From Chelativorans sp. AA-79 (GTDB taxonomy: Bacteria > Pseudomonadota > Alphaproteobacteria > Rhizobiales > Rhizobiaceae), in contig NZ_CP120361.1 of NCBI RefSeq assembly GCF_029457495.1, forward strand, positions 186,001 to 250,000: DNA of 64,000 nucleotides, read 5' to 3'. This document shows positions 27,604 through 37,511 of this stretch, one piece after another (the stretch's first letter is position 1; the number at the start of each line of letters is the position of its first letter). The position numbers were made by a program, and so were the translations under genes. Under the pieces are notes generated by a model, which saw nothing but the letters and a program-made list of their open reading frames with translations, did not search any database and had not been told where the DNA came from.

Positions 27604-28132
27604 GATCGCCGTTCACTTCGTACCGGTGACGCAGACGGATCTGCCGATGCTGCGGCGCTGGCTCGAGGAGCCGCATGTGCGGGAATGGTGGGGTGAGCCG
27701 GAGCAGGAATTGGGCTTCATCCGCGACATGATCGAAGGGCGGGATTCGACGCGGCCCTTCATCATCAAGCTTGGCGGCGTGCCGGTAGGCTATATCCAAT
27801 ACTGGTTCATCGGCCACCATCAGAACGAGGATTGGATCAAAAAGAACCCCTGGCTGACGGAGCTGCCGTCCGATGCGGTCGGTGTGGATCTTTCGATCGG
27901 AGAGCCGGCGTGGCTATCGCAAGGGATCGGCTCCAAGGCGCTTGCCGCCTTCGTCTGCATGCTGCGCAGCGAGGGCTTCCGCACGATCATCACCGATCCG
28001 GACCGTGAAAATGCCCGTGCCGTGCGCGCCTATATGAAAGCGGGCTTCAAGCCCATTCCCGATCTGGAAGGGCGCACCGGGGACATCCTGATCATGCAAT
28101 ATGACCCGAACATAAAAGAGACGACGATATGA
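27593..28132 (+). CDS. GNAT acetyltransferase related to aminoglycoside 6'-N-acetyltransferases
   Basis: A 179-aa N-acetyltransferase with [25 protein letters not shown], typical of the AacA4/Rimi-like group, and the acetyl-CoA site [14 protein letters not shown]. The ATG at 27593 overlaps the hslV stop by 11 bases and the stop overlaps the hslU ATG by four, so all three genes are coupled. This arrangement is common in Hyphomicrobiales, but the substrate is unknown. True aminoglycoside resistance should not be assumed. Confidence 0.85.
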   Translation: MRDEIAVHFVPVTQTDLPMLRRWLEEPHVREWWGEPEQELGFIRDMIEGRDSTRPFIIKLGGVPVGYIQYWFIGHHQNEDWIKKNPWLTELPSDAVGVDLSIGEPAWLSQGIGSKALAAFVCMLRSEGFRTIITDPDRENARAVRAYMKAGFKPIPDLEGRTGDILIMQYDPNIKETTI

Positions 28133-29439
28133 GCAGTTTTTCACCCAGGGAGATCGTTTCCGAACTCGACCGCTACATCATTGGCCAGAAGGACGCGAAG
28201 CGGGCGGTGGCGATCGCACTCAGGAACCGCTGGCGGCGCCAGCAGCTCGAATCCGGGCTGCGCGAAGAGGTGATGCCGAAGAACATCCTGATGATCGGAC
28301 CGACCGGCGTCGGCAAGACGGAGATCTCCCGCCGCCTCGCGAAGCTGGCCGGCGCACCTTTCGTCAAAGTGGAAGCGACGAAGTTCACCGAAGTAGGCTA
28401 TGTCGGCCGCGACGTGGAGCAGATCGTACGCGACCTGGTCGAGATCGCCATCGGGCTGACGCGCGAGAAGATGCGCGAAAGCGTGAAGGCCCGCGCGCAC
28501 CTCAACGCCGAAGAGCGCGTGCTGGAAGCGCTCGTGGGAAAGACGGCAAGCCCGGCCACCCGCGACAGCTTCAGGCAGAAGCTGAGGAGTGGGGATCTCG
28601 ACGAGAAGGAAATTGAAATCCAGGTCACCGACACCGGCGGCGGCATGGGCAATTTCGAAATCCCGGGCATGCCCGGCGCCAATATCGGCGTGCTCAACAT
28701 CAACGACATGCTGCAAAAGGCGATGGGCGGCGGCCGCCCCAAGACGATCAAAACCACCGTCAAGGACTCCTACAAGCATCTCATCGACGACGAATCGGAC
28801 AAGCTGCTGGATCAGGACGAGGTGATCAGGCGGGCGCTTTCGTCCGCCGAGAACGACGGCATCGTCTTCATCGACGAGATCGATAAGATCGCTGCGAGTG
28901 AAGGCGGCATCGGCGCCGGTGTCTCGCGCGAAGGGGTGCAGCGCGACCTTCTGCCGCTCGTGGAGGGAACAACGGTTGCGACCAAGTACGGCCCGGTCAA
29001 GACCGACCACGTCCTCTTCATCGCTTCCGGTGCGTTTCACGTGTCGAAGCCTTCGGACCTGCTGCCGGAACTGCAGGGCCGCCTCCCCATTCGCGTGGAA
29101 CTCCGCGCGTTGGAGAAGGAGGATTTCCGCCGCATCCTGACGGAAACGGAGGCAAGCCTCATCAAGCAGTACGTCGCGCTGATGGGGACGGAAGGCGTGG
29201 AACTGGAGTTCACCGACGATGCCATAGACCGGCTGGCCGCGATCGCGGTCGACCTCAACGCAAGCGTCGAGAACATCGGAGCCCGGAGACTGCAGACGGT
29301 GATGGAGCGCGTATTGGACGAGATCTCCTTCAACGCCCCCGACCGGTCAGGCAACAAGGTGACGATCGATGCCCCTTATGTGGACGAGAACGTGGGCGAT
29401 CTCGCGAAGAACACGGATCTGTCGCGCTTTATCCTGTGA
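28129..29439 (+). CDS. hslU: ATPase subunit HslU (ClpY)
   Basis: AAA+ unfoldase that feeds HslV. The 436-aa product has Walker [10 protein letters not shown] (K63), Walker [11 protein letters not shown] and the C-terminal tail DLSRFIL that docks into HslV. The pore motif GYVGRD is intact. The length is typical. The start overlaps the GNAT stop. Confidence 0.96.
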   Translation: MSSFSPREIVSELDRYIIGQKDAKRAVAIALRNRWRRQQLESGLREEVMPKNILMIGPTGVGKTEISRRLAKLAGAPFVKVEATKFTEVGYVGRDVEQIVRDLVEIAIGLTREKMRESVKARAHLNAEERVLEALVGKTASPATRDSFRQKLRSGDLDEKEIEIQVTDTGGGMGNFEIPGMPGANIGVLNINDMLQKAMGGGRPKTIKTTVKDSYKHLIDDESDKLLDQDEVIRRALSSAENDGIVFIDEIDKIAASEGGIGAGVSREGVQRDLLPLVEGTTVATKYGPVKTDHVLFIASGAFHVSKPSDLLPELQGRLPIRVELRALEKEDFRRILTETEASLIKQYVALMGTEGVELEFTDDAIDRLAAIAVDLNASVENIGARRLQTVMERVLDEISFNAPDRSGNKVTIDAPYVDENVGDLAKNTDLSRFIL

Positions 29440-29532
29440 CTTTGAAGACACGGAAGGAGCGGGTGATCTCGCGAGCGTGGAAATTCGCTCGACTTGAGTG
29501 CCCGCTTTCCTTAGGTTCCGGCCAATCCGAAA

Positions 29533-30516
29533 ATGTCTGGGTGGCGGATGGCTTTTCAGCGCGGCATGCTATTTGGCCTTGTCATGGTTCTGGTGGCGAG
29601 CGCTGCCGGCGCCACCACGCTCGTGCCACCGGGAAACCGCAACGCGGAACAGCCGCCCGTCCCGGGGGCTTCCGCCAGGCGCACCGAGGCTGCCAGGACG
29701 ACCTATGAAGCGAAATACGCGAAGGTCTTTGAGCTCCTGAAGAACGACCGCGCGTTGCGGGCCAAGATTCGCCGGGCGGCTGCCGCCTACAATATCGATC
29801 CGATCCATATCATCGGCGCCATCGTCGGCGAGCACACCTACAATGTGGATGCCTACGACCAGCTGCAAACCTATTATGTGAAGGCGGTCTCGTATCTGCG
29901 TAGCAGCTTCACCTTTTCCTATCGCGGCGAGGCGCTGGACGACTTCATCCACCGGCCTCAATTCACCGGCTGCGAAGAAATCAGGGAAAGCTACGCTCTC
30001 TGGGGCTGCCGCGAGGCCGTTTGGGACCGCTTCTTCCGTGGCCAAAGGGTGGATGGCCAACTCTTCCCCAACGACCGTTTCAGCGCCGTCTTCCTGCAAC
30101 CTTTCTTCGCTGGACAGACCTTCGGCATCGGCCAGTTGAACCCGCTTACGGCACTTCAGTTAAACGATATGGTGCACCGGATCTCCGGTCACGAGAAGAT
30201 CGATCATCGCGACCCGCAGCAAGTGTACCGCGCCATCATGGATCCGGACATTTCCCTCGAATATGTGGCCGCGACGATCAGAAAGGCGATCGAAGCCTAT
30301 CGGGAGATAGCCGGTTTCGACATCAGCAAAAACCCCGGCCTGACGGCCACGTTGTATAATCTCGGAGATCCCGAAACACGGGCGGAAAAGCTGGCGGCCG
30401 AGAATAGGTTGCGCCGTAAGCAGGGAATAGAGGCCAAATGGCCCGAGGAGAACTATTACGGCTGGCTCGTCAACGAGAAGCTGGAGGAACTCCGGGGGCT
30501 TGCGGCTGAATCGTAA
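29533..30516 (+). CDS. Exported DUF1402 protein
   Basis: A 327-aa protein with a signal peptide (about residues 1-27, MLFGLVMVLVASAAGA) and a lysozyme-like fold pattern: IDPIHIIGAIVGEHTYNVDAYD near residues 92-113 and AGQTFGIGQLNPLTAL near 196-211, similar to transglycosylase segments. The Glu in GEHTYN could be catalytic, but this is inference. DUF1402 is alphaproteobacterial. Either the ATG at 29533 or at 29548 may be used. Confidence 0.82.
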   Translation: MSGWRMAFQRGMLFGLVMVLVASAAGATTLVPPGNRNAEQPPVPGASARRTEAARTTYEAKYAKVFELLKNDRALRAKIRRAAAAYNIDPIHIIGAIVGEHTYNVDAYDQLQTYYVKAVSYLRSSFTFSYRGEALDDFIHRPQFTGCEEIRESYALWGCREAVWDRFFRGQRVDGQLFPNDRFSAVFLQPFFAGQTFGIGQLNPLTALQLNDMVHRISGHEKIDHRDPQQVYRAIMDPDISLEYVAATIRKAIEAYREIAGFDISKNPGLTATLYNLGDPETRAEKLAAENRLRRKQGIEAKWPEENYYGWLVNEKLEELRGLAAES

Positions 30517-30909
30517 TCAGCCGTCCGGCTTAGCCGGGTTGTCCGTCCCTGCTCTCAGGAGGTCGTGCAGCACGCGGTAGAGCTGCTCGAGATCGTCTTC
30601 ATCGAGGCTCGCGATGTTCTGCGCGAGCAGATTGGCGATTGCGGTGGCCTTTTCCGGAAGTCCAGCCGTATCCACCACCACGCGCGGGTGCGAGAGTTCG
30701 GCGAGCCGCTGGAGATCGTCCGCTTCATCCCAGATGATGTTGAAGTAGCCGATGATCTTCTGGACCATCGCCCAATTCGGGGGGCCGCGGCGCCCGTGTT
30801 CCAAGGCCGAAAGATAGGCGGAGGTCACGCCCAGCGCCGTGGCCATCTCCTTCTGGCTTACGCCGCGGGCGCGGCGGAGCGCTCGTATCCTCGCGGCAAA
30901 AGGGGTCAT
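30517..30909 (-). CDS. XRE-family helix-turn-helix regulator
   Basis: A 130-aa Cro/CI-type DNA-binding protein. The HTH covers about residues 6-60 (ALRRARGVSQKEMATALGV, then TSAYLSALEHGRRG). The C-terminal half is helical and acidic, possibly a dimerisation part. It overlaps the Smr gene stop by four bases, so it is the last gene of a minus-strand mltA-smr-xre unit. This order is frequent in Hyphomicrobiales near oriC; the targets are not known. Confidence 0.88.
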   Translation of the reverse strand: MTPFAARIRALRRARGVSQKEMATALGVTSAYLSALEHGRRGPPNWAMVQKIIGYFNIIWDEADDLQRLAELSHPRVVVDTAGLPEKATAIANLLAQNIASLDEDDLEQLYRVLHDLLRAGTDNPAKPDG

Positions 30910-31448
30910 CGGCGGTTTTCCTTGCGGCGAAGCCGAACGTAAAGTGCGCCGCCACCGCCATGATGCCGGGCGGCCTCCTCGTAACCGCCCACGATTTCAG
31001 AAAATGGTGGCGTGGAGAACCATTGCGGGACCGCGTTTCGGAGGACGCCGCCACCGCTGCTGGAGCCTTTGCCGGTTATCACGAGCACATATCGGCGCTC
31101 GCCGAGAAAAGCCTGTCTCAGGAAGGAGAGCAGAAGCGCATAGGCTTCCGACTGGGTCAATCCGTGGAGGTCCACCCGGCCCCCTATGTCAAGACGGCCG
31201 CGGGCCAGCTTCTCGCGGGTGGGAGAATCGAGGCGGCGCGGATGCGGGGTTCGAGGTTGTCTTTCCGGAACCGAAGGCGCCTGCGGTGCAACAGCCGAGG
31301 GTATAATCCGAGGCCTCTGAGATTTTTCGACAGACGAGGCATCCTCCTCGGAGTGCTTCTTTCCCGGAAGCGGTGTTGCCGTGCGGGCCACACGGCTCCA
31401 AAGAATCCTATCTTCCGCCGAAAGCGTCTTTGATCCGCCCCGCTTCAT
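30906..31448 (-). CDS. Smr-domain protein
   Basis: A 180-aa protein with a disordered, Pro-rich N-terminal 85 residues and a C-terminal small MutS-related (Smr) domain: VDLHGLTQSEAYALL and YVLVITGKGSSSGGG. Smr domains cleave nucleic acids and in YfiR/SmrB-type proteins act on mRNA at collided ribosomes. It lacks the MutS part. It overlaps mltA by four bases and the XRE gene by four. Confidence 0.88.
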   Translation of the reverse strand: MKRGGSKTLSAEDRILWSRVARTATPLPGKKHSEEDASSVEKSQRPRIIPSAVAPQAPSVPERQPRTPHPRRLDSPTREKLARGRLDIGGRVDLHGLTQSEAYALLLSFLRQAFLGERRYVLVITGKGSSSGGGVLRNAVPQWFSTPPFSEIVGGYEEAARHHGGGGALYVRLRRKENRR

Positions 31449-32551
31449 GCTCCCTCAACCAGCAACCGTGGCAGAAGGGCATAGAAATCGGCTGCATGGC
31501 GTATCGAGCCGGCAACATCGCCGGCCGCGCTTCCCGTACCGATGAAGAGGTCGCCGCGCGCGGAGCCCGTGATCGCGGAGCCAGTGTCCTGCGCGATCAT
31601 CAGCCGGCGGAAGGGCTCGCCGTTTACATGCCGAAGTTCCGGAGCATCAATGAAAAAAGGCGTGGCGAAGGTGTGGAGGAGCCGGTCGACGGCAATCGAC
31701 CGACCGGGCTGGAGCTGCACCTTGGCGGCAGCGACCGGTCCGAGATTCATTTCGCCCAGCGGGGTCTCGCGGAAGAAGATATAGGAGCGATTCTGCCAAA
31801 GGAGATCGTCTTGGCGCTGCGGATTCCGCGCGAGCCATGCGCGGATCGTCTGCATCGTCACTTCCTGAAGAGGGATTTCGCCGAAATCAGCCAAAAGGCG
31901 ACCGATCCCGGTGAATCGGTGGCCGGACTTGGCGGCGTAGGTGACGCGTTTCCTGCCACCGTCCCGCAGGCGCAACCGGGCTGCCCCCTGGATGTGAACG
32001 AAGAAAGCGTCCACCCGATCGGCTAGCCAGCAGAGTTCGAGCCCCCTTCCTTCCAGAGCGCCGCGCTCGACGGCCTGCCGATCGTGATAAGCGACCAAGG
32101 CACCAGCTTCATACCTGGCAAAGGCAAGATATGGATCGAGACCTTCGGGACGGTTCCCGTCATCCACATCGACAAGATCGTCCGGGCGGCGGTAAAGCGG
32201 CACCGAGAATACTTCGGTAGGGGTGCAGGACGCCTCAACCTCCGGCTCATAGTAGCCGGTCACGAATCCGCGCTCACCGATGTCCGGACGCACATGAAAG
32301 GGAAGAAAGTGGCGCTCGAAAAATGCCCGAGCCGCGTCGGCGGAATGGCTCATCGTCCGGGCCTCGCCATAGGCGGGTGCGAAGGCTTCGAAGCATATCC
32401 CGAGACTTCCAGAACGATAAGGCCGCGTTGCCGCCTGGTGGGCAGACCGCGTAAATGCAGCAAGCGCCTCAGCGATGCCGGTATCCTGCCGCCAGCCAGG
32501 AAGTTGGTCGTATGAAACGGGACGAAAAAACTCGGAAAGGCTCATAAGCAC
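31445..32551 (-). CDS. mltA: Membrane-bound lytic murein transglycosylase A (MltA)
   Basis: Cleaves peptidoglycan glycan strands to 1,6-anhydro products. The 368-aa protein has the MltA core (GFVTGYYEPEVEAS) and the 3D domain with AQDTGSAITGSARGDLFIGTG, where the catalytic Asp lies. No signal peptide or lipobox is visible at the N-terminus (starts MLMSLSEFFRPVSYDQ), so export is unclear. The start may be ATG 32551 or 32545. It is preceded by the Tim44-like gene. Confidence 0.9.
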   Translation of the reverse strand: MLMSLSEFFRPVSYDQLPGWRQDTGIAEALAAFTRSAHQAATRPYRSGSLGICFEAFAPAYGEARTMSHSADAARAFFERHFLPFHVRPDIGERGFVTGYYEPEVEASCTPTEVFSVPLYRRPDDLVDVDDGNRPEGLDPYLAFARYEAGALVAYHDRQAVERGALEGRGLELCWLADRVDAFFVHIQGAARLRLRDGGRKRVTYAAKSGHRFTGIGRLLADFGEIPLQEVTMQTIRAWLARNPQRQDDLLWQNRSYIFFRETPLGEMNLGPVAAAKVQLQPGRSIAVDRLLHTFATPFFIDAPELRHVNGEPFRRLMIAQDTGSAITGSARGDLFIGTGSAAGDVAGSIRHAADFYALLPRLLVEGA

Positions 32552-32585
32552 CTCTCCTCATCCGGACCCGAGGCTTCAACCAAAA

Positions 32586-33299
32586 CTATTCCTCGGCTTC
32601 GGTCGCCACCAGCTTCCAGTTGGGATCGCGCGAGCGTGTGTCCCGGGCGAAGGTCCAGACATCCTTGACCTCGGCCACCGTCTCCGGGTCGCCATCGATG
32701 ATGCTGCCAGCGCTGTCGCGCGTGGCTGAGATCAATTCGCTGACGATCCGAAGTGTTATGTGCGCTTCCGAACCCTTCATCTCAGCGCCAACGATCGAGG
32801 CCTTGTCGATCCCCACAAAGGAGGATTCTATCTTTTCAGATCGCTTTTCGCGCTCATCGATGGCCGATACAAAACCGTCGTAGACCTCGCGAGAAAGCAG
32901 ATTCTTGAGGGTGCGCCGGTCGCCATCGGCAAATGCCATGACGATCATCTCATAAGCAAGCTTGGCCCCGTCGGCGAACACCTTTGGATCGAAGGAAGGG
33001 TCGGCATCCTTGATCGCCCGCAGCCCGCGGTTGAGATCCGTGCCCGGTTGGGCCACGGTATCGATGACGGCGTAGCGCTCCGCCGCGGGCTCGACCGGGT
33101 TCTTACGGCGCGGCAGCGACACGACCGTATCCGGTTTTGCGGATTTGTCCCCTTCGGTCGGGCGGCTGCGTCCGGCCGTATAAGGATCGAAAGGCGGTCT
33201 CTCGCTGCCGGTTCTCCGACCGAGCACATTGCGCAGCTGAAAAAAGATCACGACCGCCGCGACCAGAAAGAAAATTGTGCCGAAATCAAAGAATTCCAT
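32586..33299 (-). CDS. timA: Tim44/TimA-like membrane-anchored protein
   Basis: A 237-aa protein with one N-terminal membrane helix (FGTIFFLVAAVVIFFQL) and a C-terminal Tim44-like domain (about residues 100-235, including FADGAKLAYEMIVMAFADGDRRTL). In Alphaproteobacteria such proteins resemble mitochondrial Tim44 and may link to protein transport. The ATG at 33299 is preferred to a TTG at 33311. It is divergent from fxsA, with secB nearby. Confidence 0.85.
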   Translation of the reverse strand: MEFFDFGTIFFLVAAVVIFFQLRNVLGRRTGSERPPFDPYTAGRSRPTEGDKSAKPDTVVSLPRRKNPVEPAAERYAVIDTVAQPGTDLNRGLRAIKDADPSFDPKVFADGAKLAYEMIVMAFADGDRRTLKNLLSREVYDGFVSAIDEREKRSEKIESSFVGIDKASIVGAEMKGSEAHITLRIVSELISATRDSAGSIIDGDPETVAEVKDVWTFARDTRSRDPNWKLVATEAEE

Positions 33300-33488
33300 A
33301 TTGTCCGCCAAAGCCGCTCTGTCGTGTTGCGCCTGCCGATACGGGCAGGCCTGAATGCCAGGCCACGGCGCCGCCGCGATTAGAATTCATATAGAACGCG
33401 TGAGGCGATCATTCAAATCGTCGGCTCGCTTTCCTATGTTCAGATCGGAACGGCCCGAAGGTCCAAGTGAAGAGGTTAGACCAAAAAC

Positions 33489-33968
33489 GTGCGTTTCTCC
33501 ATTCTCCCGTTTCTTCTCCTGGCTATTCCGCTCGCGGAAATCGCCGTTTTTGTGATCGTCGGACAACAGATCGGGTTGCTCTCGACATTGGGCCTTGTTC
33601 TTGCGACGGCGATCGCCGGCTCTATCCTGCTTCGCGTGCAGGGATTTGCAGTCCTTTCGCGCATGCAGCGCGAGCTTGCCGAGAACCGGCTGCCCGGACG
33701 CGAATTGGTGCATGGGATGATGATCCTGGTCGCGGGGCTTCTTCTCCTTACGCCGGGTTTCGTCACGGATAGCCTGGGGCTTCTGCTGTTTGTTCCCCAG
33801 CTACGCGATGCCGCCTGGAAATCTATCCGCAAACGTGTCGTTGTCGTTGCTCCGGCGGGCATGGGCGGCGGAGGCGCCCAACGGGGGCCGGCGGACAAGA
33901 CGATCGACCTCGACATGAGCGACTATTCCAGCTCGGACGACAAAGATTCGCCGTGGCGGGAGAAGTAG
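33489..33968 (+). CDS. fxsA: FxsA family inner-membrane protein
   Basis: A 159-aa protein with membrane helices at residues 4-24, 28-48 and 75-95 and the family motif LTPGFVTDSLGLLLFVP. E. coli FxsA overproduction relieves exclusion of phage T7 by the F plasmid; its normal role is unknown. The GTG at 33489 is the only good start. The C-terminus is Gly-rich and acidic. It is followed by secB on the same strand. Confidence 0.88.
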   Translation: MRFSILPFLLLAIPLAEIAVFVIVGQQIGLLSTLGLVLATAIAGSILLRVQGFAVLSRMQRELAENRLPGRELVHGMMILVAGLLLLTPGFVTDSLGLLLFVPQLRDAAWKSIRKRVVVVAPAGMGGGGAQRGPADKTIDLDMSDYSSSDDKDSPWREK

Positions 33969-34089
33969 GCCCGGGGCGCAGGGTGTCGACCAATCCAAAC
34001 TTGTATTGCCAAGGTCACCGTGCTAGCCAACGCCTCTATTTTTGCAACCCGCGCAGGGCGGCGCGCGACATTCCAGAGGATCGAGGCGG

Positions 34090-34596
34090 ATGGCTGAACA
34101 GCCCGAAGAAAAAGACGAGGCAAAGCAGGCGGGGAACAGCGACAACACTGTGCCGGCGAACCTTAATGTGCTGACGCAGTATATCAAGGACTTATCTTTC
34201 GAAAGCCCCGGCGCACCTCAGTCCCTGCGCGCTCGCGACAAGGCACCTTCGATCAACATCAATGTCAATGTAAACGCCAACCCGCTTGGCGGAACGGACT
34301 ATGATGTCCTGCTCACACTCACGGCGCGGGCGGAGGCCGACAAGACGGTGCTCTTCAATGTCGAGCTCGTCTATGGCGGCGTGTTCCGTATCCAGGGCTT
34401 CCCACAGGAACATATGTTGCCGCTCCTTTTCATCGAATGCCCGCGACTTCTCTTCCCGTTTGCTCGGCAGATCGTTGCCGACGCCACGCGTAACGGCGGC
34501 TTCCCGCCGCTGATGATCGACCCGATCGATTTCGCACGCATGTTCCAGCAGCGTCTCGCGGAAGAAGAGGCGCGGAGGAAAGTTCAGGTTTCCTGA
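34090..34596 (+). CDS. secB: Protein-export chaperone SecB
   Basis: Tetrameric cytosolic chaperone that keeps preproteins unfolded and passes them to SecA. The 168-aa sequence carries the family pattern [24 protein letters not shown] and [17 protein letters not shown]. The ATG at 34090 follows gaggcgg and gives the typical length; an earlier ATG at 34042 has no support. It lies in the block near oriC beside dnaQ. Confidence 0.95.
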   Translation: MAEQPEEKDEAKQAGNSDNTVPANLNVLTQYIKDLSFESPGAPQSLRARDKAPSININVNVNANPLGGTDYDVLLTLTARAEADKTVLFNVELVYGGVFRIQGFPQEHMLPLLFIECPRLLFPFARQIVADATRNGGFPPLMIDPIDFARMFQQRLAEEEARRKVQVS

Positions 34597-34608
34597 GCGC
34601 AAAGCAGC

Positions 34609-34643
34609 AAAAAAAAAGACAAAAGCCGGGCTCTTCGCCCGGC
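34609..34643 (-). terminator. Intrinsic terminator of dnaQ
   Basis: Stem gccgggc/gcccggc (34625-34631, 34637-34643) with a five-base loop. On the minus strand it is followed by a T-rich run (complement of 34609-34624). It lies 25 bases after the dnaQ stop and between two convergent genes, so it may also slow secB read-through. Confidence 0.85.
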
Positions 34644-34668
34644 CTTCTCATCAAGTCGCCTCTGGCGC

Positions 34669-35400
34669 TCAGGCGATCTCGGCCTGTTCGGCCGGTTCAG
34701 CCGGAGCCAGCTTCCGCCAGAGGGCGTTGTCACCGATACCTGCCACCAACGCCTCGTGGGCTTGCCGTTCCTCTTCGGTCATCCGCGGAGGGAGGGGGCG
34801 GGGGCGGGAAGGCAGTGCGACGACAACGCGACTTTCACTTGCATCTTCAACGCGCTCCTGCGTCTCGACCTCCAGGCCAAAGGCCGCCTGCTTGCCGCCA
34901 ACCAGTTCAATATAGACTTCAGCCAAGAGCTCGGCATCCAGAAGAGCTCCGTGTTTGGTGCGACGCGAATTGTCGATGCCGTAGCGCCGGCAAAGTGCAT
35001 CCAGCGAATTTGGACCCATCGGATGCTTGCGGCGGGCGATCGCAAGTGTGTCCACCACGCGAGCGGGATCAACAAATGACTGCCCCAACCGATGGAACTC
35101 GGCATTGATGAAGCCGATGTCGAAATTGGCGTTGTGAGCTACGAGCTTTGCACCATCGATGAACTCCAGAAACGAGTCGAGGATTTCGGCAAAGACAGGC
35201 TTACCGACCAGGTCCGTGTCGGAAATCCCGTGCACTGCCTGGGCGTCGGGATGAACGGAACGTCCCTGGGGGTTGATATAGTGGTGCATTGAGCGGCCGG
35301 TGGGAAAGCGGTTCACCAATTCCACACAGCCAAGCTCAATAATCCTGTCCTCGCGCGAGTCGAGGCCGGTCGTTTCCGTATCAAAGATGATTTCGCGCAT
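34669..35400 (-). CDS. dnaQ: DNA polymerase III epsilon subunit (3'-5' exonuclease)
   Basis: Proofreading subunit of the replicative polymerase. The 243-aa protein shows Exo I (FDTETTGLD), Exo II (AHNANFDIGF) and Exo III (HGALLDAELLAEVY) with the catalytic Asp/Glu residues. The C-terminal part that binds the alpha subunit is present. The ATG at 35400 is preferred to a GTG at 35409. The unit runs PPSR-maf-aroE-coaE-dnaQ on the minus strand away from oriC. Confidence 0.94.
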   Translation of the reverse strand: MREIIFDTETTGLDSREDRIIELGCVELVNRFPTGRSMHHYINPQGRSVHPDAQAVHGISDTDLVGKPVFAEILDSFLEFIDGAKLVAHNANFDIGFINAEFHRLGQSFVDPARVVDTLAIARRKHPMGPNSLDALCRRYGIDNSRRTKHGALLDAELLAEVYIELVGGKQAAFGLEVETQERVEDASESRVVVALPSRPRPLPPRMTEEERQAHEALVAGIGDNALWRKLAPAEPAEQAEIA

Positions 35401-35478
35401 TCGAATCACTCCCCACCCGAAGCATGGGCCATGCAGCGCACGCGTTGCAAGGCAGAGATGGTTTAAAAGCCGTCAGCC

Positions 35479-36057
35479 TTATGTCAGCAGGCCGACGATT
35501 CCGCGCACCGCTTGACGCGCCGCTTCCATACCTTTGCTGGTATCGATGATGAAATCAGCCTGGCTCCGCTTTTCCGCATCCGATACCTGCCGGGCAAGGA
35601 TCTTCTGGAACTTTTCCTCGGTCATTCCCGGCCGAGCCAGCACGCGCTCCCGCTGCACCTGCGGTGGTGCCGTGACGACGACGATCTTGTCCACCCGGTC
35701 GGTACCTGCGGTCTCGAACAGAAGCGGAATGTCGAGCACGACAAGCGGCGTTCCCTTCTCGCGATGCTTTTCAACGAACCGATCCGCATCCTCGCGCACG
35801 AGAGGGTGAATAAGCCGTTCCAGCCTGTCCAACGCTTCCTGGTTGCCGACAACCGCCTTGGCCAGGCGTGCGCGATCCACCTTTCCGTTCGCGATCGCAC
35901 CGGGAAAATGCGCCTCGATCAGTGGGATTGCCTCACCCTCGTAAAGCCTGTGTACCGTGGCATCCGAATCATGCACCGGCACGCCTTCCTCTGCAAACAT
36001 ACGAGCAGTGGTGGACTTGCCCATGCCAATGGATCCGGTGAGGCCGAGGACAATCAT
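35479..36057 (-). CDS. coaE: Dephospho-CoA kinase
   Basis: Last step of CoA synthesis. The 192-aa product has the P-loop GLTGSIGMGKST, the acceptor-site HDSDATVH and the lid-region DIPLLFET. The start overlaps the aroE stop by four bases. Typical gene order with dnaQ downstream in Hyphomicrobiales. Confidence 0.95.
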   Translation of the reverse strand: MIVLGLTGSIGMGKSTTARMFAEEGVPVHDSDATVHRLYEGEAIPLIEAHFPGAIANGKVDRARLAKAVVGNQEALDRLERLIHPLVREDADRFVEKHREKGTPLVVLDIPLLFETAGTDRVDKIVVVTAPPQVQRERVLARPGMTEEKFQKILARQVSDAEKRSQADFIIDTSKGMEAARQAVRGIVGLLT

Positions 36058-36893
36058 TTTTCGTCCTCGAGATCCGCGACGACGATTTCACGCAGCCGTG
36101 TGCTGACCTGTGGCCACACGCCGAACCATCGGGCAAAGCCGGGGGCGGCCTGGTGCAAGAGCATACCGAGGCCATCCACTGTGCGCAGACCGCGTTCAGC
36201 CGCGCGCGTAAGGAGCGGTGTCTGCAATGGAACATAGACGATGTCCGTGACAATCGCGGAGGCCGGCAGCGGAGACAGGTCCAGCATCACCTCCGGCTCA
36301 CCGTGCATGCCAAGCGAAGTCGTGTTGATGAGGATCTCCGTATCCGAAAGGAGTTCCGGGACCGCCTCCCAGCCATGGGCGCTGGTACTTCCACGAAAGT
36401 GATCAACGAGCGCCTGGGCCCGCGCCAGCGTGCGGTTGACGATTCGGATTTCATTTACGCCGCGGCTCTGCAACGCATGCACGATCGCCAACGCTGCACC
36501 GCCGGCGCCAAGCACCGTGGCAGCAGATTTCTTTTCCCAATCCGGAACGGCAGCATCGAGATTTGCCGCAAAACCATAGGCGTCGGTATTCCCCCCCCAC
36601 AGACGGCCATCTTCGAGCCAAAGCGTATTGACGGCGCCAATGATCTCGGCCGCCTCGTCGTGCCGATCCGTCAGGCGGTGCGCGTGTTCCTTGTGGGGAA
36701 TGGTCACGTTCCCACCCACATAGGTTAGAGGCAATTCCCTCACGAACGCCTGGAACTCTTCCGGGGCGATGTCCAGCCGCTCATAGCTGCCCCCGAGATG
36801 ATGTTCCGCCAGCCAGTGACCGTGAATGATCGGCGAACGGGAATGGCCGATCGGGTGTCCGCAAACAAAAGCCCGTGGAAAGGGATCAGCCAT
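36054..36893 (-). CDS. aroE: Shikimate dehydrogenase (NADP+)
   Basis: Reduces 3-dehydroshikimate in aromatic amino acid synthesis; 279 aa. Shikimate-binding motif [10 protein letters not shown] near the N-terminus, the catalytic Lys in VTIPHKEHA, and the NADP loop [14 protein letters not shown] near 130-143. It overlaps maf by eight bases and coaE by four. Confidence 0.95.
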   Translation of the reverse strand: MADPFPRAFVCGHPIGHSRSPIIHGHWLAEHHLGGSYERLDIAPEEFQAFVRELPLTYVGGNVTIPHKEHAHRLTDRHDEAAEIIGAVNTLWLEDGRLWGGNTDAYGFAANLDAAVPDWEKKSAATVLGAGGAALAIVHALQSRGVNEIRIVNRTLARAQALVDHFRGSTSAHGWEAVPELLSDTEILINTTSLGMHGEPEVMLDLSPLPASAIVTDIVYVPLQTPLLTRAAERGLRTVDGLGMLLHQAAPGFARWFGVWPQVSTRLREIVVADLEDEK

Positions 36894-37494
36894 CGATCAC
36901 CTCGAGTTCGCGCAGCTTTGTCAGGAGCGGCAGAAGGGGAACGCCAACTATGGTGAAATAGTCCCCCTCTATCCTTTCGAACAGCTGAACGCCTTCGCCC
37001 TCGATCTGATAGGCACCAACGCTCGACAATGCCCTGTCGCCGACCCTCGAAAGATGCCGGCCGATGAAGCCCGGACCCAACGTGCGCATCGTCATCCGCG
37101 CGATTGAAACATGCCGCCAGGCGACCTCTCCGCCACGGACGAGCACCACTGCGCTGTTCAGAAGGTGCGTCTTGCCAGACAGCGCCAGGAGATGGCGACG
37201 GGCGCCCTCCATATCCTGCGGCTTGTGGAAGATTCGGTCGTCCAGAGAGAGAGTCTGATCACAGCCGATCACCCAGGCGTCCGGATGACGCTGCGAGACG
37301 TCCACGCCCTTGGCTTCAGCGAGGATGAGAGCGACTTCATCCGGGGTGACACCGGTATCTTCCAATGGTGTTTCCAGCGCCCGCTCGTCCACTTGCGGCG
37401 TGACGGTCCCTATGGAGAGACCGGCATCTTCCAGCAGCTTTCTGCGAAACGGGCTGGTCGACGCCAGGATGATGATCGAATTTTCCGTCGGCAT
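36886..37494 (-). CDS. maf: Maf-type nucleotide pyrophosphatase
   Basis: Hydrolyses non-canonical or standard nucleoside triphosphates (dTTP/UTP-type or m7GTP-type; not decided here). The 202-aa protein has the [16 protein letters not shown] start, the QVDE-type Glu, and GCDQTLSLD. The ATG at 37494 is at the normal place; a frame extending to 37608 overlaps PPSR. It is followed by aroE with an eight-base overlap. Confidence 0.9.
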   Translation of the reverse strand: MPTENSIIILASTSPFRRKLLEDAGLSIGTVTPQVDERALETPLEDTGVTPDEVALILAEAKGVDVSQRHPDAWVIGCDQTLSLDDRIFHKPQDMEGARRHLLALSGKTHLLNSAVVLVRGGEVAWRHVSIARMTMRTLGPGFIGRHLSRVGDRALSSVGAYQIEGEGVQLFERIEGDYFTIVGVPLLPLLTKLRELEVIDG

Positions 37495-37511
37495 TCTCTT
37501 CTCCCGTTTCG

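Noticed and set aside
29032..29048. cgtttcacgtgtcgaa in hslU as a parS site
   Set aside because: Only the left half and CACGTG centre agree with the consensus; the right arm is lost.
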